A stretch of DNA of 64,000 nucleotides from Paenibacillus amylolyticus. GTDB lineage: Bacteria; Bacillota; Bacilli; Paenibacillales; Paenibacillaceae. Positions within the stretch are counted from its first letter, which is position 1. Each line of letters starts with the position of its first letter. The notes beneath the pieces were generated by a model that did not search any database, was not told where the DNA came from, and was given only the letters and a program-made list of their open reading frames with translations. Positions 22,557 to 30,832 of the stretch are shown here, one piece after another. A program made the translations under genes and the position numbers. The DNA lies in NCBI RefSeq assembly GCF_029689945.1, contig NZ_CP121451.1:6448001-6512000 (forward strand). Direction: 5' to 3'.

Positions 22557-23528
22557 TTACCACAGGCTGTTTTCACTGGTGCGGCGAGCAATCTGATTCA
22601 CCGTAATGAGCAGAATTGCATTAACTACCGAGTTGAACAATCCCACCGCCGTAGAGAAACTGTACTGCGCATCAACCAGACCGGACCGATAGACGAAGGT
22701 GGAGATGACATCGGACGAGCCCATATTCAGCGGATTTTGCAGCAACAGGATTTTCTCAAATCCGACGCCCAAAATACTGCCCATATTCAGAATTAACAAG
22801 ATGGTGATCGTAGGGATGATGGCTGGTATGTTAATATGTAAAATCCGTTTAAACCGGCTGGCACCATCCACCACAGCCGCTTCATGCAGTTGCGGGTCCA
22901 CGCCAGACAGGGCAGCAAGGTATATGATGGTGCCCCAGCCTGCACTTTGCCAGACGCCTGACAGCACGTACACTGTTTTGAACCACGCAGGGTCCGTCAG
23001 GAATTGAGGTGCCTGAAATCCAAAGGCCTCCACCAAATTGACAATCATGCCTGACGAGGGAGACAAAAATGTAATGATCATGCCCGACATGACAACGACC
23101 GATATAAAATGCGGTGCATACGTGACGGTCTGCACGGTACGCTTGAAGAAAGAATCCTTCACTTCATTGAATGCTAACGCCAGAATGATTGGCAGAGGAA
23201 AACCGATGGCCAACTCATACAAGCTGATGCTAAGGGTATTCCATAGCAAATCCCAGAAATAATAAGAATTGAAGAAGCGGATGAAATGATCGAATCCGAC
23301 CCAAGGGCTTCCCGTGACACCAAGCGTTGGAATGAAGTTTTTGAATGCAATTTGTATGCCGTACATCGGACCATAGTGGAAGATCAGAAAGTATAGAAAG
23401 GCTGGTGCGATAAACAGATACAACTCCCAGTTACGAATCATCCTTCTCCATAATTTATTTTTCTTACTGCCCGGATTCGTGTATACCGATAGGTTTTGCG
23501 ACAAGGTGTGCTTCCCATCTGGTTGCAT
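22557..23528 (-). CDS. ABC transporter permease, YteP/LplB type
   Basis: This 323-residue permease is the first gene of the fucosidase operon. After a soluble N-terminus it has six membrane segments (WELYLFIAPAFLYFLIFHYG; YGIQIAFKNFIPTLGV) and the EAA loop DPQLHEAAVVDGASRFKRI. GGAGGA lies eight bases before the ATG. A candidate cre site lies just upstream at 23548-23561, between the probable promoter and the start, where CcpA binding would block transcription. Confidence 0.92.
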   Translation of the reverse strand: MQPDGKHTLSQNLSVYTNPGSKKNKLWRRMIRNWELYLFIAPAFLYFLIFHYGPMYGIQIAFKNFIPTLGVTGSPWVGFDHFIRFFNSYYFWDLLWNTLSISLYELAIGFPLPIILALAFNEVKDSFFKRTVQTVTYAPHFISVVVMSGMIITFLSPSSGMIVNLVEAFGFQAPQFLTDPAWFKTVYVLSGVWQSAGWGTIIYLAALSGVDPQLHEAAVVDGASRFKRILHINIPAIIPTITILLILNMGSILGVGFEKILLLQNPLNMGSSDVISTFVYRSGLVDAQYSFSTAVGLFNSVVNAILLITVNQIARRTSENSLW

Positions 23529-23547
23529 CAGTTGTTTCCTCCTTTTT

Positions 23548-23561
23548 TGGTAACGCTTACA
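23548..23561. promoter_or_regulatory. candidate cre (CcpA) site upstream of the fucosidase operon
   Basis: TGGTAACGCTTACA matches TGWNANCGNTNWCA at 13 of 14 positions. It lies 20-33 bases upstream of the first permease start. This fits catabolite repression of the operon. Confidence 0.55.
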
Positions 23562-24120
23562 TACCGAGTTTATTGTTCAATGTTGAATCCGTAAATATGC
23601 CATTTCAACCTTTCCATCTAAAATCACTGAATGTCCTGTTACTACGGGGATTTACACTTTGGTTACCAGCTTGTCATTGTCATTTCGGGGAATTAAAACA
23701 TGTGGAATTTGACTCATTATCCTCCTGTAGTTGTCATTAAGCGTTTCATCACATGAAACTGACAGTTGTCGTATCTGAACTCAACCTCAAAAACAGACCT
23801 TAAAGTCAAAACCCACATATACTGATCTGACACGGTATTCATGTCTATAAGCATCATAGGGCTTTCTAATATTTACAGGACTTAAAATCTTTGCGACGCC
23901 TTATAATGTAATATTATCTATCACATATGTATCGCAAATTTTAATTCCGTAATTGCTTGCCTTTATTCTATATTTCTCTTCCCTATTTCGTATATATGTT
24001 GTTTTTAACTTTGCCTTCAGGATACAAAAACGCTTATAAATACTGGAATTTTGAAGACACATGTGTAGATTTTGCACAAGGTGTGGAATCGGATATCCAT
24101 AGATATGTGGAAAAAGAACA
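23562..24120. other. AT-rich intergenic region upstream of the fucosidase operon
   Basis: The region between the cre site and the first hairpin is AT-rich with scattered stops in all frames. It should contain the operon promoter reading left, but I see no convincing -35/-10 pair. No gene is supported here. Confidence 0.5.
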
Positions 24121-24122
24121 TC

Positions 24123-24157
24123 CAAAAAAAAGCCGATTCAGTAACACGAATCGGCTT
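24123..24157 (-). terminator. orphan minus-strand terminator-like hairpin
   Basis: AAGCCGATTC (24130-24139) pairs with GAATCGGCTT (24148-24157). The A-run at 24123-24130 becomes a T-run on the minus strand. No protein gene ends just upstream of it on that strand, so it may close a small RNA or a lost gene starting in 24.2-24.5 kb. Confidence 0.5.
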
Positions 24158-24273
24158 GGTAATCTAAGTGAATGTCTATTTTTTTCTTTTAGATGTAAAA
24201 ATAAATACCCTTTCATGTAACATAAATCATCATATTGAAACATCTCAGAAGGAATGCCGCATCGCTCCAAGTG

Positions 24274-24530
24274 CTAACGAACCTGCCGCACTTTAAAATG
24301 CAGATCATTAACGATTGCAAGATTTAACGAACCTCACTATCGCTATTTCGTAATAAAGGGCTTCAAAACTAAAAAAAAAACAGTGAATCGACGAAATAGC
24401 GTCTCTGTGATTCGTTAGTTCTCAGATCCGGGCAAATGGGAGCGAATAGCGTGTGCCAGGTTCATTAAAACAAAATAACACCATAAAGAGGATGTCCCGT
24501 CATTTTCATGACTTATGGGACATCCTCTTG
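24274..24530. repeat. cluster of inverted TAACGAA-type repeat units plus 90-bp repeat copy
   Basis: At least four units of a degenerate motif like TAACGAAcCT..CgCTATT lie here in both orientations (24274-24293, 24323-24350, 24394-24418, 24444-24467). The middle two form a hairpin through CGCTATTTCGT and ACGAAATAGCG. The right end (24440-24530) is a diverged copy of the 13674-13763 repeat. Its 12-bp palindrome (AGAGGATGTCCC at 24487-24498 with 24517-24528) probably terminates the SLH gene. Confidence 0.65.
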
Positions 24531-24581
24531 AGGATATACATCTGTTTTATTCATGTTTCGTTTATAGGGTTTGCAGTGAAA

Positions 24582-25505
24582 TTATTTGCCAGAAGGTTGA
24601 GCTTCTGCCGTATACCCTGTTGGGATATCCGTTTCTGCAGTCACATTGGTGATGACCATCGGATACATCATGTCCGGATCAGGTTGAATAATGGAATACA
24701 GCACGATCGCGCGTCCATCCTTCTCCAGTTTCACATCATCAATCTTCAAACCATAGCCAGGGTGTGGCATTTCAGCCGAAAGTTTAACCTTGGTTGTTTT
24801 GTCATCAACCTTCGTTGTTGTCACTTCAGGTACAATCGCTTGTTGGCCTTCACCTGGATTGGTTGGAGCTGGCTCTGCAGAGCCGCCATTGCCGTGTTTA
24901 TCCACAAATTCGAGTGCATTGAAGATCATGCTTGCAGCCTCCATACGGGTAAGCGACTGATCTGGACGGAAGTTACCGTCCTTATCCAGTTCAATGATGT
25001 TCATGTTCAGCAAGTTCTGGACCGCAGATTTAGCGTCCTTACCGATTTTATTTTCGTCCTTGATCTCATTATACTTCAAGATCACCGGATAATTGCCGGT
25101 TGTATTAATTCCTTCCAGAAGCAAAGTAACAAATAGTTCACGTGTCATTTTGCCTTGCGGATTCACTTCCACAGGAATAGACAGTCCATTCTGAGTAGCT
25201 GCCTGTACAGCATCGGCATACCATGTGTCCGGACTAATTTTTTCCTGAGTGGCAGAAGCAGCGTATTCATTTTTCAGACCAAATGCATTGACAATCAGTT
25301 GAACACCTTGTGGCTCGGATAATGCAAGATCCGGACGGAACAGATCCGCCGTTACTCCATTAACAATACCTTTTGATTTCAATGAATCCACAATCGACTT
25401 CTGATCTGCATCCTTCACATCTGAAAAAGCGAGTACCGATGCACCTCCTGCTGTCAAAGAAACGCAGAGTGCAAGCGTTGCAGCCAATCCTTTTTTATGT
25501 TTCAT
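24582..25505 (-). CDS. S-layer-homology protein with PrcB-like C-terminal domain
   Basis: This is a 307-residue secreted protein. The signal peptide ends near ASVLAFSDV. About 200 residues form SLH-type repeats (FSDVKDADQKSIVDSLKSKGIV, TADLFRPDLALSEPQGVQLI, GNFRPDQSLTRMEAASMIF) that bind secondary cell-wall polymer. A short Pro-rich linker leads to a C-terminal domain of about 80 residues (PHPGYGLKIDDVKLEKDG, then PMVITNVTAETDIP). That pattern resembles the PrcB_C domain of a Treponema protease-complex subunit. It would anchor this domain on the cell surface. GGAGG lies nine bases before the ATG. Confidence 0.8.
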   Translation of the reverse strand: MKHKKGLAATLALCVSLTAGGASVLAFSDVKDADQKSIVDSLKSKGIVNGVTADLFRPDLALSEPQGVQLIVNAFGLKNEYAASATQEKISPDTWYADAVQAATQNGLSIPVEVNPQGKMTRELFVTLLLEGINTTGNYPVILKYNEIKDENKIGKDAKSAVQNLLNMNIIELDKDGNFRPDQSLTRMEAASMIFNALEFVDKHGNGGSAEPAPTNPGEGQQAIVPEVTTTKVDDKTTKVKLSAEMPHPGYGLKIDDVKLEKDGRAIVLYSIIQPDPDMMYPMVITNVTAETDIPTGYTAEAQPSGK

Positions 25506-25675
25506 TTCCTGGCACCTCCATATATTAGTAAAGCCTATTTTTCAACTCTTCATTCCTACAGACGGGACACCCCTCGAAAATGTTTCAGTCTTTTTGACAT
25601 CTGGTGAATACAACACAGGAAAACGGCATACCACTCTTCTCCAACACCGATAATTTAATTCATCTGCTTTATGCT

Positions 25676-25838
25676 AGGGCGTGTCTGATAACTCCGAAGG
25701 AAGCAGATTTTGCCGAATTTTCGTTCCAAGCAAGGAAGTTTTCCGCAGGCGTGCCGGGGCACGTCAAGGGAAAGTGACGCAGCATGGGGCGAAAAGGCGA
25801 TAAAAGATGCACTTCAGCGAGTTTTGAGACACGTCCTA
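25676..25838. mobile_element. MITE-like element of about 163 bp, no transposase
   Basis: Imperfect terminal inverted repeats (AGGGCGTGTCTGATAACTC at the left, GAGTTTTGAGACACGTCCT at the right) bound a non-coding stretch. TA is found at both outer edges, which suggests mobilisation by an IS630/Tc1-type transposase. It sits upstream of the ABC exporter and may separate it from an older promoter. Confidence 0.6.
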
Positions 25839-25912
25839 AGTGGCTTCGTTGACATCGATTCGGATTAGCGCAAAAATAAGAATAGAGAAATCCATCGGAA
25901 TACGGATAAACA

Positions 25913-25978
25913 GTGAACAGGAACGCATACAGTAAGAGGGCACGACGCGCTAATCACAGGTGTCGGCCCTTTTCTTGA
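25913..25978 (+). CDS. arginine-rich leader peptide of the ABC exporter operon (21 aa)
   Basis: A short frame starts at GTG 25913 and ends at TGA 25978. It codes for MNRNAYSKRARRANHRCRPF plus Ser. It is very basic and its codons run through the stem of a terminator-like hairpin (25937-25970), 49 bases before the exporter start. This is the layout of ribosome-mediated attenuation, as known for bmrB ahead of bmrCD in Bacillus subtilis. The ribosome site is weak, so translation is not certain. Confidence 0.5.
   Translation: MNRNAYSKRARRANHRCRPFS
25937..25975 (+). terminator. attenuator hairpin within the leader peptide
   Basis: AGGGC and CGAC (25937-25946, one bulged A) pair with GTCG and GCCCT (25962-25970), followed by TTTTCTT. 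A ribosome stalled by an antibiotic on the Arg-rich codons would cover the left arm and allow read-through into the exporter genes. Confidence 0.6.
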
Positions 25979-26026
25979 CTTCCTCTGCCGAGTTACTTCA
26001 TCTATTCCAAAAGGAGAACAATACTT

Positions 26027-27769
26027 ATGTCCAAGAAAGGATTACTTCGCGGTTATGTTGTGTCGAACTGGCCTGTATATCTGCTTGCGATTCTTCTGAT
26101 TATTGCCTCAAATATCGGGCAGGCTTCCTTGCCCCGCATACTCGGCAGTTTTACGGACCAGTTGATGCAGAATACACTTCAGATGCAGACGATCATAAGG
26201 TACAGCCTTTCCCTTCTGGCTATTGCCATCGGGTACAATGTGCTGTTCGGTACGGGACAATTCATGATTATGAAGCTTGGTCGACGCTTCGAATTCATGA
26301 CGCGTGAGCGTATATTCAGTAAGTTTTCCGAACTTAGCGAACATTATTTCTCCAAACAAGGGAACGGAAAACTGCTCAGTTATGTCATGAACGACGTGAC
26401 TTCTGTACGTGAAGCGATATCCAATGGCGTAACGCTCATGACCAACGCCACCTTCCTGCTGTTGTCCTGCATTGTCATGATGCTGCTTAGCGGGATTCCA
26501 TTGACACTCATTCTAATCAGCGTTGTACCTTTGCTGGCCATTCCATTTCTGGTTGTGTTTTTCGGCCCGCGGATTCGCAAGCGCTCTCGCGACGTACAGG
26601 AAGCTCTTGCCACCATGACGGAATCCGCCGAAGAGCAGCTTGGTGGCATTCGTGTAACCAAGACGTTTGCCATCGAAGACAGTGCGCGCGCACGCTTTGG
26701 AAACACTGTGGATGCAATCAAGAGCAAACAGCTTCGACTCGTTCGTCTGTCTTCCCTGTTCCAAGCCCTGCTCCCGCTGCTGGGAGCCATCTCCTTGGTT
26801 GTTTCTCTGCTAGTCGGAGGTATGATGACCATGCAGAATTCCATCACACTCGGGAGTTTTGTCGCCTTAACCTTATATCTGCGCATCATTATGGGTCCGC
26901 TTCAACAGATTGGCAATGTCATTAATACCGTTCAGCGCTCTGGCGCATCACTGGAGCGCGTGAATGACCTGCTCAGTGAAGTCGCGGATGTACGAGAACT
27001 TCCTGAAGCTACAGCACTGCAAACCGTACAAGACATCACCATGGAGAATCTAACCTTCTCCTATCCTGGCAGTTCGTCTCCTGCTCTCAAAAACATACAA
27101 CTGAATATCCGTGCCGGGCGAACGGTCGGTATTGTCGGCAAGACCGGTTCAGGTAAAAGCACCCTCGTTAAGTTATTGCTGCGTACATATGAACCACCAG
27201 AAGGAACGATTCGCATCAATGGGACCGACATTCGGCAGCTGTCACTGGAAAGCCTGAGATCACGCATCGCCTATGTCCCTCAGGATGGATTCCTGTTTAG
27301 TACCACCATCCGGGATAACATCGCATTCAGCGATCGGGAAGTATCCCTCGATACGGTGGAACATAGTGCACGGCAAGCCATGATCTATGACAATATTGTC
27401 CGTTTTCCCGACCGCTTCGATACACGGCTTGGCGAGCGTGGGCTCACCCTGTCTGGTGGACAACGTCAGCGAACCAGCCTTGCACGAGGACTGATCAAGC
27501 AGGCACAGTTACTCATTCTGGATGACAGTATGAGCGCAGTTGATGCCGTCACAGAGAGTGGGATTCTGCGCAGTTTGCGCGAGATCGGCAAGGGCAAGAC
27601 CACATTGATCATCTCTCATCGCATCAGCGCGGTCCGTCATGCGGACGATATTATCGTTTTGGATGAAGGGCGAGTTGCTGAACAGGGAACTCATGCCCAG
27701 CTGATGGCTGCGAAGGGGTTATATGCGGCCACCTATCGTTTGCAGGAGGAGGGATTACATCATGTCTAA
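26027..27769 (+). CDS. heterodimeric ABC multidrug exporter subunit, BmrC/YheI type
   Basis: This 580-residue half-transporter has a six-helix membrane domain (about 15-305) and a nucleotide-binding domain: Walker A VGKTGSGKST, signature LSGGQRQR, Walker B LLILDDSMSAVD and the H-loop ISHRIS. The residue after Walker B is Asp, not the catalytic Glu. Its partner has the Glu but a weak signature motif, which is the asymmetric pattern of BmrCD-type pumps. AAAGGAG precedes the ATG. It overlaps the next gene by eight bases. Confidence 0.92.
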   Translation: MSKKGLLRGYVVSNWPVYLLAILLIIASNIGQASLPRILGSFTDQLMQNTLQMQTIIRYSLSLLAIAIGYNVLFGTGQFMIMKLGRRFEFMTRERIFSKFSELSEHYFSKQGNGKLLSYVMNDVTSVREAISNGVTLMTNATFLLLSCIVMMLLSGIPLTLILISVVPLLAIPFLVVFFGPRIRKRSRDVQEALATMTESAEEQLGGIRVTKTFAIEDSARARFGNTVDAIKSKQLRLVRLSSLFQALLPLLGAISLVVSLLVGGMMTMQNSITLGSFVALTLYLRIIMGPLQQIGNVINTVQRSGASLERVNDLLSEVADVRELPEATALQTVQDITMENLTFSYPGSSSPALKNIQLNIRAGRTVGIVGKTGSGKSTLVKLLLRTYEPPEGTIRINGTDIRQLSLESLRSRIAYVPQDGFLFSTTIRDNIAFSDREVSLDTVEHSARQAMIYDNIVRFPDRFDTRLGERGLTLSGGQRQRTSLARGLIKQAQLLILDDSMSAVDAVTESGILRSLREIGKGKTTLIISHRISAVRHADDIIVLDEGRVAEQGTHAQLMAAKGLYAATYRLQEEGLHHV

Positions 27770-29579
27770 CACTGACGCTGAACTTCGTCCAGATCCAGAG
27801 GCCGATCAGAGTAAACGGACTTCGTTTAAAGCGATGATGGCCTACGCCAAACCGCATAAATGGGCCTTCGCCGGGATCTTCCTCTGCTCACTGCTTGGCA
27901 TATCAGCAGATCTGCTGCAACCCTATCTGGTGAAGATCGCCATCGATGATCATCTGGCCATCGGCCAGACCAGTGTAGGCTTTCTCGTTCAGCTTGCAGC
28001 CATCTTTCTCGGGCTGGCTGTCATCAGTTTTATTTTTACCTACATTCAGAATAATCTGTTGCAGCATGTGGGACAAAACATTGTATCCCGGATCCGAAAG
28101 GACTTGTTCAAACATATCTCCAAGATGTCCATGTCCTTCTTTGACCGTTTTCATATCGGCAGTCTGGTCACGAACGTATCCAGTGATACGGAAACCATCA
28201 GCAGCTTCTTCACTCAAGTCCTGCTCAGTCTGATTCGGGATGGCATGATGCTGGTGCTCATTATTGTCTTCATGTTCCAGCTTGACCCTGTACTGGCGAG
28301 TTATTCTCTGATCGTGCTGCCAGTCATCGCCGTTGTTGCGGTATTATTCCGCAGTCGACTGCGCAAAGCCTATCAGAATGCGCGTACGCGTCTTTCCCGC
28401 TTGATCGCATTTACGGCGGAAAACCTGTCCGGCATGTTCCTCATTCAGGCTTTTCACCAGGAAGAAGAACAGAAGAAACGTTTCTCGGAACAAAATGCGC
28501 TTCATCTGAAAGCCAACATTGCTCAAGCCCGCTCCAATGTCATCTTCAACCGGACGTTTGATATCCTTGGCAATGCCGCACTGGTGATGATGGTCTGGCT
28601 TGGTGGTCGTGCCGTACTGGGCGAGTCCCTGCAAGTCGGGGTATTGTACGCATTTATCAGCTATATTCGTCAGTTCTTTCAGCCTATTAACCAGATTACG
28701 ATGCAATGGAATACTTTCCAGTCCACCACGGTGTCGATGGATCGCATCTGGAACATTCTGAATACGCGGCCTGAAGTTGCCGATCCTGGGCCTAAGCAGG
28801 CCTCATCACTGGAACCTCGGAACGTGATGGGCCAGATTGATTTTAATGATGTGTCATTCGGTTATCAGGCAGATCGGCCCCTGATCCAACAGATGAACCT
28901 GCACCTCTATCCGGGTGAGATGGTGGGTATTGTGGGCACAACAGGCGCTGGCAAAAGTACACTGATCTCCCTGCTCAATCGCTTCTATGATGTAGACAAG
29001 GGCAGTATTGAGATTGATGGTACGGATATTCGGCAGCTGCCGCAGGGTACGCTTCATCGAATCGTGGGTCTGATTCAACAGGAACCCTTCCTGTTCTCCG
29101 GTTCCATCATTGATAATGTAAGAATGTTTCGTGAGGATATTACGCGAGAGCGGGCGATTGAAGCCTGCCGGTTTGTCGGAGCACATGCGATGATTACACG
29201 TTTGCCGCAAGGGTATGATACTCATCTGTCCGAACGCGGTAGCGGACTGTCTGCCGGGGAGCGGCAACTGATCTCATTTGCCCGTATCGTTGTGTTCCAG
29301 CCCCGAGTGCTCATCCTGGATGAAGCAACCGCCAATCTGGACTCACACACGGAACAGCTTGTGCAGCAGGCGCTCGAATCGGTATCTCAAGGACGCACCA
29401 CCATTGTTATTGCCCATCGTCTGTCCACGGTGATGCATGCCGATCGAATTCTGGTGATGGAGAATGGCGAGATTGTGGAGGAAGGCTCGCATCAGGAGCT
29501 GATTGAAGCTCAAGGGGTATATGCCGACCTGTACACGCATGCGCGTGATGCAGGTAAAAATTCAGCGATATCAGGATGA
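27762..29579 (+). CDS. heterodimeric ABC multidrug exporter subunit, BmrD/YheH type
   Basis: This 605-residue partner half-transporter has six membrane helices (about 40-320). Its nucleotide-binding domain has Walker A VGTTGAGKST, a degenerate signature LSAGERQ, Walker B ILDEATANLD with the catalytic Glu, and H-loop AHRLS. One consensus and one degenerate ATP site are expected in the dimer. The ATG at 27762 has GGAGGAGGG upstream and overlaps the stop of the first subunit, so translation is coupled. Confidence 0.92.
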   Translation: MSNTDAELRPDPEADQSKRTSFKAMMAYAKPHKWAFAGIFLCSLLGISADLLQPYLVKIAIDDHLAIGQTSVGFLVQLAAIFLGLAVISFIFTYIQNNLLQHVGQNIVSRIRKDLFKHISKMSMSFFDRFHIGSLVTNVSSDTETISSFFTQVLLSLIRDGMMLVLIIVFMFQLDPVLASYSLIVLPVIAVVAVLFRSRLRKAYQNARTRLSRLIAFTAENLSGMFLIQAFHQEEEQKKRFSEQNALHLKANIAQARSNVIFNRTFDILGNAALVMMVWLGGRAVLGESLQVGVLYAFISYIRQFFQPINQITMQWNTFQSTTVSMDRIWNILNTRPEVADPGPKQASSLEPRNVMGQIDFNDVSFGYQADRPLIQQMNLHLYPGEMVGIVGTTGAGKSTLISLLNRFYDVDKGSIEIDGTDIRQLPQGTLHRIVGLIQQEPFLFSGSIIDNVRMFREDITRERAIEACRFVGAHAMITRLPQGYDTHLSERGSGLSAGERQLISFARIVVFQPRVLILDEATANLDSHTEQLVQQALESVSQGRTTIVIAHRLSTVMHADRILVMENGEIVEEGSHQELIEAQGVYADLYTHARDAGKNSAISG

Positions 29580-29666
29580 TGGACCTTAGTTAAGTTCGTG
29601 TTAAACTGTAGATCAGGCTAATGAATTCATCTGAGTCTGTCATCTATGTTATAGCCAATAACGTTG

Positions 29667-29703
29667 AACATGCCGCTCTGCTCATGCAGGCGGCACGTTT
29701 GGT
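29667..29703 (+). terminator. hairpin after the exporter operon
   Basis: AACATGCCGC (29667-29676) pairs with GCGGCACGTT (29690-29699) with one mismatch, followed by a short T-rich tail. It is a weak terminator, just before the next gene. Confidence 0.5.
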
Positions 29704-29738
29704 ATACCGATCAGCATTGTTCATTAGGAGGAGCATCT

Positions 29739-30238
29739 ATGCAACAACCTGAAACAATCAAGCGCGACCATCAGCAGATTCGTTACCGACGCAGCACGGC
29801 TCTATGGAAAGGAAGTCTATGTTTCCTTTTCCTTCTCTTATGCGTGAGTCTGTTATGGATCATCGTGAACGGACAAGCCGAAAGACTGGAGACGATATAT
29901 TATTCCATCGCAGCCGTGCTGGGTATGTGGTTGATCGGACCGTTGTTCTTCATGTTTCTGTCACGACTAACCAGAACGCCTGCCGTGTTGTTATCCTGGG
30001 ATGATGATGCGTTGAGCACGGGCACACGGAAGATTCCATGGAGTCGGATTCGCAAAGTCGAACTCGCCTCACCTGCCCGCAGCAAGTGGCTCCTGTCTAC
30101 TTCTCCCATGATCGTTCTGTTCCTGAAGGACGGCACCCGATCTCATATTCAGACCGATCATCTACTCAGCAAAAAGAGCTGAGCCAGGCGGTGATGTTGC
30201 TCCAGAAGACTTTGGAGGAACAGAAGCAGGTTCATTGA
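29739..30238 (+). pseudogene. hypothetical membrane protein with PH-like domain, frameshifted near its end
   Basis: The intact product would be about 166 residues: two membrane helices (SLCFLFLLLCVSLLWIIV and SIAAVLGMWLIGPLFFMFL), then a cytoplasmic region with TRKIPWSRIRKVEL and IVLFLKDGTRSHIQTD. This pattern resembles bacterial PH-like proteins of unknown role. The break is in AAAAA near 30173; one added A gives a tail ending LLQKTLEEQKQVH and a stop at 30238. AGGAGGAG lies seven bases before the ATG. No specific function can be given. Confidence 0.65.
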
Positions 30239-30268
30239 GTATCGGGATGCATGAGGACAAGTCCCCCA

Positions 30269-30700
30269 TCATTGTGATTTCTCTATACCTATGGATAAGC
30301 TGACTCTGTAGTTGCCGTAAGGCAGCAACGCTTCCAGCAATTGTCCAAGCTGCTCTGTGTTAGCGGTCTGCACCCGCATCAGATAGCAGCCTTCTCCACT
30401 GACCCGATGGACTTCAACGATGTCCTTACGCTCAGCAATGAATGTACGAAAGGCAGCATGTCTGTCGCCCGAGTTCAAGAAAACCGTGACAAAGGCCTGT
30501 AACCCGAGGCCAAGGCGTTCCGGGTTCCATTTTACCGTGTACCCTTCGAGTACACCCAAGTCTTGCAGCTTGCGCACTCTTGCACCGACGGCCTGTCCCG
30601 TGAGATGAACGTCTTCACCAATCTCTTTGTGAGAACGTTTGGCATCCTGAATCAGGATCTGCAGAATACGTATATCCGTGTTATCTATCATTTCATTCAT
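30269..30700 (-). CDS. Lrp/AsnC-family transcriptional regulator
   Basis: This 143-residue regulator has an AsnC-type helix-turn-helix (ILIQDAKRSHKEIGEDVHLT, GARVRKLQDLGVLEGYTV) followed by a RAM ligand-binding domain (AFVTVFLNSG, HRVSGEGCYLMRVQTAN). It should form oligomers and respond to an amino acid. It is divergent from the MBL hydrolase gene at 30833, a plausible target. Confidence 0.88.
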   Translation of the reverse strand: MNEMIDNTDIRILQILIQDAKRSHKEIGEDVHLTGQAVGARVRKLQDLGVLEGYTVKWNPERLGLGLQAFVTVFLNSGDRHAAFRTFIAERKDIVEVHRVSGEGCYLMRVQTANTEQLGQLLEALLPYGNYRVSLSIGIEKSQ

Positions 30701-30832
30701 CTTGCCTCAGCAATCCTTTCAACGTGAAATTAGTATGGCCTAATTCCATTCATCATGTTATGTACGCCGTTAAACGGGTTGTATACCATATAGGGTAAAT
30801 ACTATTCAACAATTCGAAGGAGTGCAAATATA

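Noticed and set aside
24034..24270. Minus-strand open frame of 78 codons in the gap upstream of the fucosidase operon
   Set aside because: It crosses the 24130-24157 terminator, has no ribosome site, and its composition is not protein-like.
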